From Chloroflexota bacterium (GTDB taxonomy: Bacteria; Chloroflexota; Dehalococcoidia; Lucifugimonadales; JADFKI01): a DNA stretch of 18,466 nucleotides. The position numbers were made by a program, and so were the translations under genes. The notes under the pieces are model-generated. The model made no database searches, was not told the origin of the DNA, and saw nothing but the letters and a program-made list of their open reading frames with translations. Location of the stretch: NCBI GenBank assembly GCA_022565015.1, contig JADFKI010000034.1, positions 1 through 18,466 on the forward strand, written 5' to 3'. Shown in pieces: positions 1-6,402 of the stretch (the first letter of the stretch is position 1; every line of letters begins with the position of its first letter).

Positions 1-450
1 CTTTTCGGTGCGTTTCGCTTCGAAGTCCATCTGGAACCCGCCACTGCCCGAGAGGATCTGCCCGACAAAAACGTCATCGCCGACCTTACCCTCGATAGTA
101 AACGGGCCAAACTCCCCCTCGAATTGCAACGAGAGTTGGCTTGTGCTGGGCTTGAACGAACCCTCTTTCGCGCTCCCCGTGTACATCGGTGAATCCAGCG
201 AGGCTTCAACCTTGCCGCGCGCGCCGAGTTCGAGTTTCAGATCAAACTCACCCCCGCCAGGAACCTCGCCCGACATCTTCGCCGTCCAGGTCCCGCTGAT
301 TCGATCAACCGGCTGCGGCTTCACGACGATTTCCTTAGCCTCCGCTGCGGCTTCCTCAACCTCCGGTTCCCCAATCATAGAATCGAGTGCCTTAGCGAAC
401 TTGGCAGCTTGAGTCTTGGTTATGCGATATTCTCTTTCATTTTTGATCAT
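1..450 (-). CDS. Antitoxin-like N-terminus fused to a beta-rich domain (partial, C-terminus off the window)
   Basis: The frame is open from ATG at 450 to the left window edge, giving 150 residues without a stop. The first 25 or so residues (MIKNEREYRITKTQAAKF...) resemble the N-termini of small HTH/XRE-annotated proteins often seen beside nucleotidyltransferase-like genes; this is from memory of the family. An Ala/Glu-rich linker follows (residues about 28-50). Residues about 54-150 alternate Gly, hydrophobic and charged residues (SGTWTAKMSGEVPGGGEF, then SLDSPM, FEGEFGPF, GTISG-like turns). This pattern is like the small beta-barrel domain found at the C-termini of some secreted amidohydrolases and peptidases. 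The ATG overlaps the stop of the upstream DUF6932-like gene (TAATG), so the two are probably translationally coupled. Function is unknown. No signal peptide is visible. The coding status is well supported; the domain assignments are inferred. Confidence 0.7.
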   Translation of the reverse strand, partial: MIKNEREYRITKTQAAKFAKALDSMIGEPEVEEAAAEAKEIVVKPQPVDRISGTWTAKMSGEVPGGGEFDLKLELGARGKVEASLDSPMYTGSAKEGSFKPSTSQLSLQFEGEFGPFTIEGKVGDDVFVGQILSGSGGFQMDFEAKRTEK

Positions 451-884
451 TAGAGGCTCCCAATATCTAACTTAACTATCCCCTTAGAGATTCCCGACCG
501 ACCTGATTGAAAAAATTCTATTAATGTCTTCCCACTGGACTTTTGGGGGTCGCTGACCGGAAACATTTCTCCCAAATACTTTCCCTTCTGTGCACTCCTG
601 GGCGGGGTAAGGTCAAAAAAAACTGGGTCCAATAAATTGTCATCAACCCCATCAACCTCCCAGCAACCGTCATAGTCTCCTGGTAGTTCCTTTTCAGTAA
701 CGAAGCTGCCGTCTATGTAAACAGTTAGGCAGCCGGCAGCACTCAGGTTTCTGATGGCAGCTTCAAGGCCATCCAGTAGTCTCCTGCGACGATTGTTATA
801 TCCAAATCGACCCTCAAACTCCTCCCATGTGGCTTCATGAATGCCGGGAGGCAAGTAGCCGTTTCTGTTGAATGCAGGTAGCAT
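450..884 (-). CDS. DUF6932-like protein with a minimal-nucleotidyltransferase motif
   Basis: This 144-residue protein begins MLPAFNRNGYLPPGIHEATW, which I recognise as the N-terminal signature of the DUF6932 family. Residues 59-72 read GSFVTEKELPGDYD: a Gly-Ser pair followed nine residues later by Asp-x-Asp. That is the metal and nucleotide binding signature of MNT-type nucleotidyltransferases. A basic stretch RRRR lies at residues 32-35. The downstream gene overlaps by one base (TAATG), as in a two-gene toxin-antitoxin operon. The start at 884 has no Shine-Dalgarno sequence, and a sigma70-like promoter lies so close that the mRNA may be leaderless. Whether it modifies a target by AMP transfer, as MntA antitoxins do, is inference. 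The family call is fairly sure, the biochemical role is not. Confidence 0.8.
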   Translation of the reverse strand: MLPAFNRNGYLPPGIHEATWEEFEGRFGYNNRRRRLLDGLEAAIRNLSAAGCLTVYIDGSFVTEKELPGDYDGCWEVDGVDDNLLDPVFFDLTPPRSAQKGKYLGEMFPVSDPQKSSGKTLIEFFQSGRSGISKGIVKLDIGSL

Positions 885-910
885 AACACAACGTTATCAT
901 TGTGTCTATG
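882..910. promoter_or_regulatory. Inverted repeat overlapping -10 and start codon (candidate operator)
   Basis: The left arm CATAACACAA (882-891) faces the right arm TTGTGTCTATG (900-910) across 8 bases. The core ACACAA/TTGTGT is perfect and the outer parts match with one extra base. A further TGTGTC at 912-917 repeats that at 901-906 with an 11-base period, one helical turn. The site covers the start codon and the promoter elements, as expected for autorepression of a toxin-antitoxin-like operon. Confidence 0.5.
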
Positions 911-919
911 CTGTGTCAA
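891..919 (-). promoter_or_regulatory. Promoter of the DUF6932-like module, probably leaderless
   Basis: Reading the minus strand, a perfect -35 TTGACA lies at 919-914, with a 17-base spacer to TAACGT at 896-891 as a weak -10. Transcription would begin at or next to the ATG at 884, which has no ribosome binding site. The -35 is convincing; the -10 matches only three of six consensus bases. Confidence 0.5.
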
Positions 920-1039
920 AGGGGTAAAACGGGTATAAAGACGTTCGAACCCAACAATTTTATTGGCTTGATGCCGGTTTTCACAGTAGTAACCAGGAAG
1001 TGGTGTGTCGACTTTGGGGATTCGTCGTTACTTTATACT

Positions 1040-2140
1040 CTAACGGTCAGAGTCAACGACTCGCAGCCTGGGGATGGACAGCTCGCTGGTGATGTCGTCG
1101 AACCACTCGATGACCTCTTTGTGCAGCGGAATGCCGTTGGCGCGACGGTCCTGCTCCTCCTCATACTCCGAGAGGCCTGGATACAGCACCCGGTCGAAGC
1201 CGGGCGCGGGCTTCGTCTCCCGCAACATCTTCAGCATGCGGTCCATCTTCTCCTTGAAGTCGTCAACGTCGGTGAAGGCGGCGATGTTGTATGCGACGAA
1301 GGAGTGCTTGGAGCCGCCGCTGGGGTCGAGCATCGTCGGAAGCACGCCCGAGAGCATGGTGCCCAGTATCTCGGTCATCAGCGCGAAGCCGTAGCCCTTG
1401 TGAGAGCCCCCCTCCCTGGTGCCTCCTAGCGGGAGCTGGAAGTACTGCCCGCGCTCTCTGACGGGCGACTCCTCCATTATCGGCGTGCCCTCCCTATCGG
1501 CGACCCAACCCGGCAGCATGTTCGCGCCCACCCTTCTCGCCAGCTGGAGCTTGTTGCCGGCGATGGCGGACGTCGCGGCGTCGAAAAGCAAGAACGGCTC
1601 GCTCTTTGCCGGAGCCGCGATCGCGATGGGGTTGGTGCCCAGCCGTCCTTCGGACGCAAATGTCGGTACGACCTGCGTGCCGCCGGCAGTCGTGACGAGC
1701 CCGACCATGTCCTGCCTCGCCGCCAGCGTGGCGTGGTGGCCGATGCCGCCGGAGTGGCCGCTGTTGAACAGCGTGACGACGCCCACACCGACTGTCCTGG
1801 CCTTCTCGATGGCAATGCCCATGGCTTTGGGGCCAAGGATAACGGCAAGTCCGCGGTCGGCGTCTATCGTCGCGATTCCAGGGGCCTCTCGAACTATATG
1901 CCAGTTGGGTCGGGGGTTTAGGTCGCCCTGGTTGTACTGGGCCACGTACGAACGGAGCATGTTGGATACGCCGTGGGTCTCGACCCCGCGCAAGTCCGTG
2001 GAGACGAGCACGTCCGCGCCGATGACCGAGTCTTCCGGCGATACGCCCATCTTTTCGAACACGGCGGTCACGGTCTCCCGCAGGGAGTCCTCGGGCACTC
2101 TAACCTGGTCCTCGTGCGGGACCTTGAACCTCTCCAGCAT
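1040..2140 (-). CDS. Ldh-family malate/lactate/sulfolactate-type dehydrogenase
   Basis: This is a 366-residue NAD(P)-dependent 2-hydroxyacid oxidoreductase of the Ldh_2 family (MdH, ComC, AllD type), a cytosolic enzyme that interconverts 2-oxo and 2-hydroxy acids such as malate, L-sulfolactate or ureidoglycolate. Family landmarks are visible: GVETHGVSNMLRSY (residues 52-65), ATIDADRGL (90-98), NSGHSGGIGHHA with the conserved His (126-137), GRLGTNPIAIAAP (165-177), FDAATSAIAGNK (186-197) and GGSHKGYGFALMTEIL (244-259). Length is normal for the family. I chose the ATG at 2140, which follows AGGGGAGAGCC; an upstream in-frame start at 2296 would add a non-conserved tail. The substrate cannot be read from sequence. 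No terminator was found after the stop. It may be cotranscribed with mgtE upstream, but a 237-base gap argues for its own promoter. Confidence 0.93.
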   Translation of the reverse strand: MLERFKVPHEDQVRVPEDSLRETVTAVFEKMGVSPEDSVIGADVLVSTDLRGVETHGVSNMLRSYVAQYNQGDLNPRPNWHIVREAPGIATIDADRGLAVILGPKAMGIAIEKARTVGVGVVTLFNSGHSGGIGHHATLAARQDMVGLVTTAGGTQVVPTFASEGRLGTNPIAIAAPAKSEPFLLFDAATSAIAGNKLQLARRVGANMLPGWVADREGTPIMEESPVRERGQYFQLPLGGTREGGSHKGYGFALMTEILGTMLSGVLPTMLDPSGGSKHSFVAYNIAAFTDVDDFKEKMDRMLKMLRETKPAPGFDRVLYPGLSEYEEEQDRRANGIPLHKEVIEWFDDITSELSIPRLRVVDSDR

Positions 2141-2377
2141 GGCTCTCCCCTCATGTGGCTTCAGACGCCATAGGCGCGGCGTCGTCGCGTTGTGCGGATG
2201 GAACGCTCCGAGTTTACCATCTTTGGACCTGGGCGTGACGACGCGGGGAAAGGGGGTAGGAATATAGGGTATGGGGTAGCGGCCTGAGGGCGACACGGTG
2301 TTGGAATCTACTCAGATAAGAATGCTTTGATTTGCGGTAAATCGCTTTGCATTCGCTGGGCCTGATCAGAACCCGAA

Positions 2378-3892
2378 TCACAGGTCGCCCAGAATGAGCC
2401 CGAGGGTGAGCGTCGCCAGGCCCAGGTAGACCAGGAAGCCAAAGACGTCCGTCAGCGTCGTCACGGCCACGGCCGAGGATAGCGCCGGGTCGATTCGGAG
2501 CGCCTTGAAGCCCAGCGGAACGACGACGCCGCTGGCCCCGGCCACGACGAGGTTGGCCATCATGGATACGCCCACGACCAGCGCCATGAACTCGCTGCCC
2601 TTCCATACGTAGGCGATAGCTCCGACGATCAGACCCAGTGCGAGACCGTGCACCAGTCCAAGTCGTATCTCCTTCAGAAACAGTCTCTTTGCGTCCGCCG
2701 TTGAGACCTCCCCGAGGGCCAGGGAGCGGACTATCAACGTCAGCGTCTGAGTGCCCGCGATTCCGCCCTGGCCTGCGATTACGGGCAGGAACGCCACCAG
2801 GGCAATCACCTGCGCCAGCGTCGACTGGAAGAGCAGCACGACGTAGCCGGCCAACACGGCGGTCCCCAGGTTTACGATCAGCCACGGCAGCCTGCCCCGG
2901 ACGGAGCGCCAGAAGGGACCGAGGACCTTCTCCTCTTCGGCGAGGCCGATCATGCGGTACATGTCTTCGGTCGCCTCCTCCTCGATCACACCCAGCATGT
3001 CGCGGAGCTTCAGCACGCCGACCAGCTTTCCCCCCTCGTCGACCACCGGCAGGTTCGAGAGGTTGTACCGCTCCATGAGGCGCGCGCAGTACTCTCTGTC
3101 GGTCTCGACGGGTACGGAGATCGCCTCCGGGTATATGAGCAGAGAGACCCGCTGGTACGGACGCCCCAACACCAGCTGGGATAGGCTGATGCCTCCCTTG
3201 AGCACGCCGTTTCGGTCAACGACGAACAGGTACTGGACATCCTCGGGGTCCAGGTTGTCGGCGATGCCTCTGATGAAGCTCATGGCCTGCATGACGGTCA
3301 TGTTGTCGCGGAGGGCGATGAAGTCCGGCGTCATGAGGCCCCCGGCCGCGTCGTCCTCGTACTCCAGCAGCGGCGTTACACTTGACGCCTCTTGCATGCC
3401 CAGCAGTGCCTGGATGGCGACTTCATCGGGAAGGCCCCTCAAAACGTCCGCTGCGGCATCGGGCCTCGTCTCGTCGAGTACTCGAGAAAGCTGGTTGGAC
3501 TCCATGTCTCCGGATAGCTGGACCGCCCGAACGGGACCTAGCTGTTCGAGAATGTTTCCCACTACCGAGGGAGCGAGCAGACTTAGCAGGGTGGTCCGAT
3601 GCTCACCGGGCAGCATGAGCAGAACATCGCCCTGGTCAGGGGTGCGAAGACGCGATATTCGGACCATTGCCTCCATTGCCAGGCCCTCGTCTAGCAGGCT
3701 TTTTATCGCATTGCCGATGTCATCCAACTCTGAGGATTCCCGGACGACGATAGGCGTGTCCTCCAACGGGTTCTGGTCTTGCATGTCAGGGGCTCCAACA
3801 TCCGAATCAGAACCATATGATAGTTCCTCCGACGTCTCGGAGCTATCTGCCGCCTCTATGAGCTCTAGAATTGTGGGGTCGTCGAAGTCCAA
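2378..3892 (-). CDS. mgtE: MgtE magnesium transporter/channel
   Basis: This 504-residue protein has the full MgtE architecture. An acidic N-terminal extension spans residues 1-55. The helical MgtE_N domain (about 60-180) is followed by two CBS domains (about 188-310; AAGGLMTPDF at 182-191, LPVVDEGGKLVGV at 281-293). The C-terminal membrane domain (about 335-502) has five hydrophobic segments. The conserved TTLTD (478-482) carries the Asp that lines the Mg2+ pore in Thermus MgtE, and the conserved DPA lies at 468-470. The normal GGNAGTQ motif is GGIAGTQ here (Asn to Ile at 378). The cytoplasmic domains gate the channel in response to intracellular Mg2+ in characterised members. The start is a TTG at 3892 preceded by GAGGAA at five bases' distance; no better in-frame start exists nearby. 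I could not recognise an M-box riboswitch in its leader. Confidence 0.95.
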   Translation of the reverse strand: MDFDDPTILELIEAADSSETSEELSYGSDSDVGAPDMQDQNPLEDTPIVVRESSELDDIGNAIKSLLDEGLAMEAMVRISRLRTPDQGDVLLMLPGEHRTTLLSLLAPSVVGNILEQLGPVRAVQLSGDMESNQLSRVLDETRPDAAADVLRGLPDEVAIQALLGMQEASSVTPLLEYEDDAAGGLMTPDFIALRDNMTVMQAMSFIRGIADNLDPEDVQYLFVVDRNGVLKGGISLSQLVLGRPYQRVSLLIYPEAISVPVETDREYCARLMERYNLSNLPVVDEGGKLVGVLKLRDMLGVIEEEATEDMYRMIGLAEEEKVLGPFWRSVRGRLPWLIVNLGTAVLAGYVVLLFQSTLAQVIALVAFLPVIAGQGGIAGTQTLTLIVRSLALGEVSTADAKRLFLKEIRLGLVHGLALGLIVGAIAYVWKGSEFMALVVGVSMMANLVVAGASGVVVPLGFKALRIDPALSSAVAVTTLTDVFGFLVYLGLATLTLGLILGDL

Positions 3893-4122
3893 GGGAGTTC
3901 CTCAGTAGATATTTTCTTTTCCCTTTTTCAGTAATAAATGACGTCGGGCGTAGACAGAAAGTTCCCTTTGATCTCTGGGGCTCACCCTCTGCGTCGAGAT
4001 CCCCCGCACGCATGCGGACGGCGAAGCTTACGAAGGCGGGGCGACGTTTATGGCGACCATGGCTGCGGAGTCGTGGAATAGTCGGCTCTGGGTGAAGAAA
4101 GCGGCCACCGAACCGGTCCCGA

Positions 4123-4139
4123 GCGGAAAGAATTTCCGC
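4123..4139. repeat. Perfect 7-bp inverted repeat, GCGGAAA-gaa-TTTCCGC
   Basis: A perfect dyad with a 3-base centre lies in the mgtE/regulator intergenic region. There is no T-run on either side, so it is not a typical terminator. It could be an operator, or chance. Confidence 0.4.
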
Positions 4140-4242
4140 AGCGTGTTGATTAGCTTAGCAGCGTCGACAGGGAGTGTTACAGGGGCGCCTCGGTCAAGTT
4201 TCTCGGAACCGGAATCGATTGATCAGGGTACCGCTGGGAGGG

Positions 4243-4269
4243 TTCAACCGTATAACAAAGAGGTATAAT
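4243..4269 (+). promoter_or_regulatory. Candidate promoter of the response regulator gene
   Basis: A perfect TATAAT at 4264-4269 is preceded by TTCAAC at 4243-4248 with a 15-base spacer (or GGTTCA at 4241-4246 with 17). Transcription would start near 4276, leaving a leader of about 58 bases to the ATG at 4334. The -10 is strong, the -35 weak. Confidence 0.5.
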
Positions 4270-4333
4270 ATGAGTTGCCGCATTGTAGAGACCCGGCCGG
4301 CAAAACAGAGGCCAGAAAGGCGTCTACACGCAA

Positions 4334-5122
4334 ATGACTCGGCCCATCGGCGATAAGACCATAGTCATCGTAGACGATGAGTGGAACTCCCCCATCGTCA
4401 AAAGCGTGCTGCGCAGGCTGGAAGAGGAGGGCTGGCGCACATCCGTCGTCGTGCCGGAGGGTCGGTACATCACGGGCGACGATTTCGAGATGGCGGCCCT
4501 TTACGCAATCGAGGAGGAGAACCCCGACGGCGTGATCCTGGACGTGCGATTCGGCGAGCACAAGGAGGAGCGTTTCAAGGGACTGAGCATACTCCAGAAG
4601 ATCGTAGAGCGTTACCCGAAGCTGCCCGTGCTCATGTTCACGCAGTACGTTCAAGGCCCCGACCGCGAAACGGCCGTCCGCAGCGCACTGAAATGGGACG
4701 CGGCCGTAGACTTCATAGATAAGCTGGCGAGCCCCGAGGAGGTCGTTCTCAGGCTGCGACGGATGATAGGCACGACGCCTCAGACGATTCCCGTCGGCGA
4801 CCGGATTACCCTGGACACCAAGACCAAGATATTGTACATAAACTCCGGCGACGAGCGTGTCCCCATAAACGACATTCAGGGCATGAAGTTTGATATCTTC
4901 GAGGAGCTGGCCGTGACGTGGTACCGGAGCCCCGGTGAGCTGGTGCCGTTCAACAGGCTGCAACGCTACTCTGAGGGGGAAGATCCAAGGGCATCCCTCA
5001 GGGTGAGAATTCGAGAGATCAAGGATGCGATCGGTAAGGCGATGGGCATTCGCTTTGGAGCAAGCGACCTTATCATCAACGTAAGAGACCAGGGATATCG
5101 CCTTATCCCACCAACGGGCTGA
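4334..5122 (+). CDS. OmpR/winged-helix type response regulator
   Basis: This 262-residue two-component regulator has a receiver domain (about 8-140) with its acidic pair D14/D15, phosphoacceptor D70 in GVILDVRFG, T103 in LMFTQY and K130 in DFIDK. The distance from the acidic pair to D70 is about 55 residues against a usual 40 or so, so there is an insertion around helix 2. The C-terminal part (about 160-260) fits a winged-helix Trans_reg_C domain: LRVRIREIKDAIGKAM followed by IINVRDQGYRLIP, where DQGYRL takes the place of the usual RGxGYRL. The start is ATG 4334; its ribosome site is poor (AAAGG 14 bases upstream), with no better in-frame start. The stop overlaps an AGGAG that serves the next small ORF. 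It presumably pairs with the kinase at 5256; its targets are unknown. Confidence 0.85.
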   Translation: MTRPIGDKTIVIVDDEWNSPIVKSVLRRLEEEGWRTSVVVPEGRYITGDDFEMAALYAIEEENPDGVILDVRFGEHKEERFKGLSILQKIVERYPKLPVLMFTQYVQGPDRETAVRSALKWDAAVDFIDKLASPEEVVLRLRRMIGTTPQTIPVGDRITLDTKTKILYINSGDERVPINDIQGMKFDIFEELAVTWYRSPGELVPFNRLQRYSEGEDPRASLRVRIREIKDAIGKAMGIRFGASDLIINVRDQGYRLIPPTG

Positions 5123-5132
5123 GGAGCAACGA

Positions 5133-5255
5133 ATGCGGTCCGCCTTAGCAGCAGAAAGGTACCCTCTTTCTCACCACCTCCCGTCGAGACGTCCCCCCAC
5201 ATGCACCTTCCCGGACCAAGGCCTCGTGATGCTTATCGGGAGTGAAGCTGCGTAG
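5133..5255 (+). CDS. Small 40-residue ORF joining regulator and kinase genes (TAG directly followed by kinase ATG)
   Basis: An AGGAG at 5122-5126, built from the end of the regulator gene, sits six bases before ATG 5133. The frame runs 40 codons to TAG 5253-5255, and the kinase ATG 5256 follows immediately in the same frame. The predicted peptide begins MRSALAAERYPLSHHL and resembles no family I know. It may exist mainly to deliver ribosomes to the kinase start, which has only a weak site of its own (GGGAG 13 bases upstream). Alternatively the amber codon may interrupt what was once a longer kinase N-terminus. Coding status is uncertain. Confidence 0.4.
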   Translation: MRSALAAERYPLSHHLPSRRPPTCTFPDQGLVMLIGSEAA

Positions 5256-6203
5256 ATGGCGAAGAGATTCAGAACAGTCGGCGGCAGCGTTTTGGCGGTC
5301 GGGCTCCTATCGCTGATACTGTCCCCGATTTTTAGAGAGGCCTATTTCGCCAACCTCTGGGGCGTGGAGCCACTGGCGTATATCGGCGCGGTCGTGATTA
5401 TATTGGGCCTGCTGACCATCGCCCTTGCCTACATCGTTCCAGAGGTAATCGAGCACGGCCTGGGCGGTGAAAACCAGGGAAGCGACGGCGCCCTTAACTG
5501 GAGCGAGGTCACACAGCAGTACTTCGAGCTCTTCGATCACGACCTCGGACGGCCGCTGAGGAGGATACTGGGTAAGGAGCGGGAGCTTTCCGCGTTGCTG
5601 AGGGCCTCCGGCGACGGCGTTGACCCATCCGTAAAGGAGTTGCTGGACGAGATCGAGAGACAGGCCCCCAACTTCCGGCTGATGATGTCCAACATTCGTG
5701 TGCTGGTGCAGCTGGAGTCCCCGGAGGTCCTGTCGGACCGCCAGCCGGTCGAGCCGTCAGAGGTCGTGCGAAGGATAGTGGACAGGTACACCCCCGTGGC
5801 AACGGAGGCCGGCAAAGAGATCACATGGTGGGCGGAGCCCTCGGAGTTCGGGATCGTCTACGCAGACAGCTCGTCCATAGAGCATGTAGTTACGAACCTG
5901 GTGGACAACGCCGTTCGCTTTGCCACGACCCACGTCGAGGTGAAGCTGACGAAAAACCCCAGCCATTTTTTCATACGTGTGTGGGACGACGGTCCGGGAA
6001 TCGCCTCCCAGTACAGCCAACACCTTTTCGATAGGGGATGGACGCCCGAGGTGGCTCGACGAGAAGAGAAAACAAGCTCGGGCCTTGGCCTCTTCATAGC
6101 TCGAACCGTCGCCAGGCGTCACGGCGGCGACTTGAGCGTCGAGAGCAGCACCGAGTTGGAGCATTACACGGCATTCCTTCTTTCTCTGCCGGCCACTGGT
6201 TAG
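5256..6203 (+). CDS. Membrane sensor histidine kinase
   Basis: This 315-residue kinase is likely the partner of the upstream regulator. Two hydrophobic segments (about 8-26 and 38-63) are joined by a loop of only 10-15 residues, so there is no extracytoplasmic sensor domain. The dimerisation/phosphotransfer helix contains LFDHDLGRPL (92-101) with H95 as likely phosphoacceptor, an unusual version of the common HELRTPL. The ATPase domain is complete: N-box HVVTNLVDNAVRFA (210-223), G1 box DDGPGI (244-249), F-box LFDRGW (257-262) and G2 box SGLGLFIA (275-282). ATG 5256 is the first possible start because TAG directly precedes it in frame. A short-loop topology suggests sensing within or at the membrane; the signal is unknown. 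Confidence 0.9.
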   Translation: MAKRFRTVGGSVLAVGLLSLILSPIFREAYFANLWGVEPLAYIGAVVIILGLLTIALAYIVPEVIEHGLGGENQGSDGALNWSEVTQQYFELFDHDLGRPLRRILGKERELSALLRASGDGVDPSVKELLDEIERQAPNFRLMMSNIRVLVQLESPEVLSDRQPVEPSEVVRRIVDRYTPVATEAGKEITWWAEPSEFGIVYADSSSIEHVVTNLVDNAVRFATTHVEVKLTKNPSHFFIRVWDDGPGIASQYSQHLFDRGWTPEVARREEKTSSGLGLFIARTVARRHGGDLSVESSTELEHYTAFLLSLPATG

Positions 6204-6300
6204 CAAGGGCCCAGCCCCGGCAGCCCTATCCCATTTCCTCGTCGCCACGGCGAATGTCGTTTAGTGCGGCCCTGGAACAAATGGGGCCGTCGGAGCGTCA

Positions 6301-6402
6301 ATGACTCAAGTAGCACCCGGTAACGCTCAAGTAATAGTGTCGTGCGTAACCTACAGTGGTTACGTATTAACAGAGACGCTGAAGACGAGGCCAGGCAGGT
6401 GA
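6301..6402 (+). CDS. Candidate 33-residue upstream ORF coupled to the lipoprotein gene
   Basis: GGAG at 6292-6295 stands five bases before ATG 6301. The frame runs 33 codons and its TGA (6400-6402) overlaps the GTG start of the lipoprotein gene (6399) as GTGA. The predicted peptide, starting MTQVAPGNAQVIVSC, matches nothing I know. The well-placed ribosome site and the overlap favour a leader ORF, but with only 34 codons it could be chance. Confidence 0.35.
   Translation: MTQVAPGNAQVIVSCVTYSGYVLTETLKTRPGR
6345..6364. promoter_or_regulatory. Palindrome CGTAACC-N6-GGTTACG upstream of the lipoprotein gene
   Basis: Perfect 7-base arms with a 6-base centre lie 35 bases before the GTG start at 6399. 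The arms extend to nine bases with one mismatch. A related half-site GGTAACG lies at 6319-6325. The size and symmetry fit an operator for a dimeric regulator, but no binding protein can be named. Confidence 0.4.

Larger units (their letters stand above)
3893..4333. other. Divergent intergenic region between mgtE and the response regulator
   Basis: These 441 bases separate two divergent genes and carry no convincing gene. They hold the likely regulator promoter near 4243-4269 and an inverted repeat at 4123-4139. Short open frames are present but lack ribosome binding sites and recognisable protein character. No known riboswitch was recognised on either strand. Confidence 0.6.

Noticed and set aside
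982..993. Exact 12-base repeat CACAGTAGTAAC also found at 7298-7309
   Set aside because: About ten such 12-base matches are expected by chance in a window of this length, and the two contexts are unrelated.
1419..2267. A 282-codon open frame on the plus strand opposite the dehydrogenase gene
   Set aside because: It is a low-complexity Ser/Pro/Ala-rich mirror of a clearly recognised gene, produced by GC-rich third positions.
2952..3908. A 318-codon open frame on the plus strand opposite mgtE
   Set aside because: Ser/Arg-rich composition with no domain; mgtE on the other strand is certain.
3893..4100. M-box (magnesium) riboswitch ahead of mgtE
   Set aside because: The minus-strand leader shows none of the conserved M-box segments I know, and no terminator-like hairpin precedes the TTG start.
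4244..4963. A 239-codon open frame opposite the response regulator
   Set aside because: The receiver and winged-helix motifs on the plus strand are clear; the antisense frame has no recognisable features.
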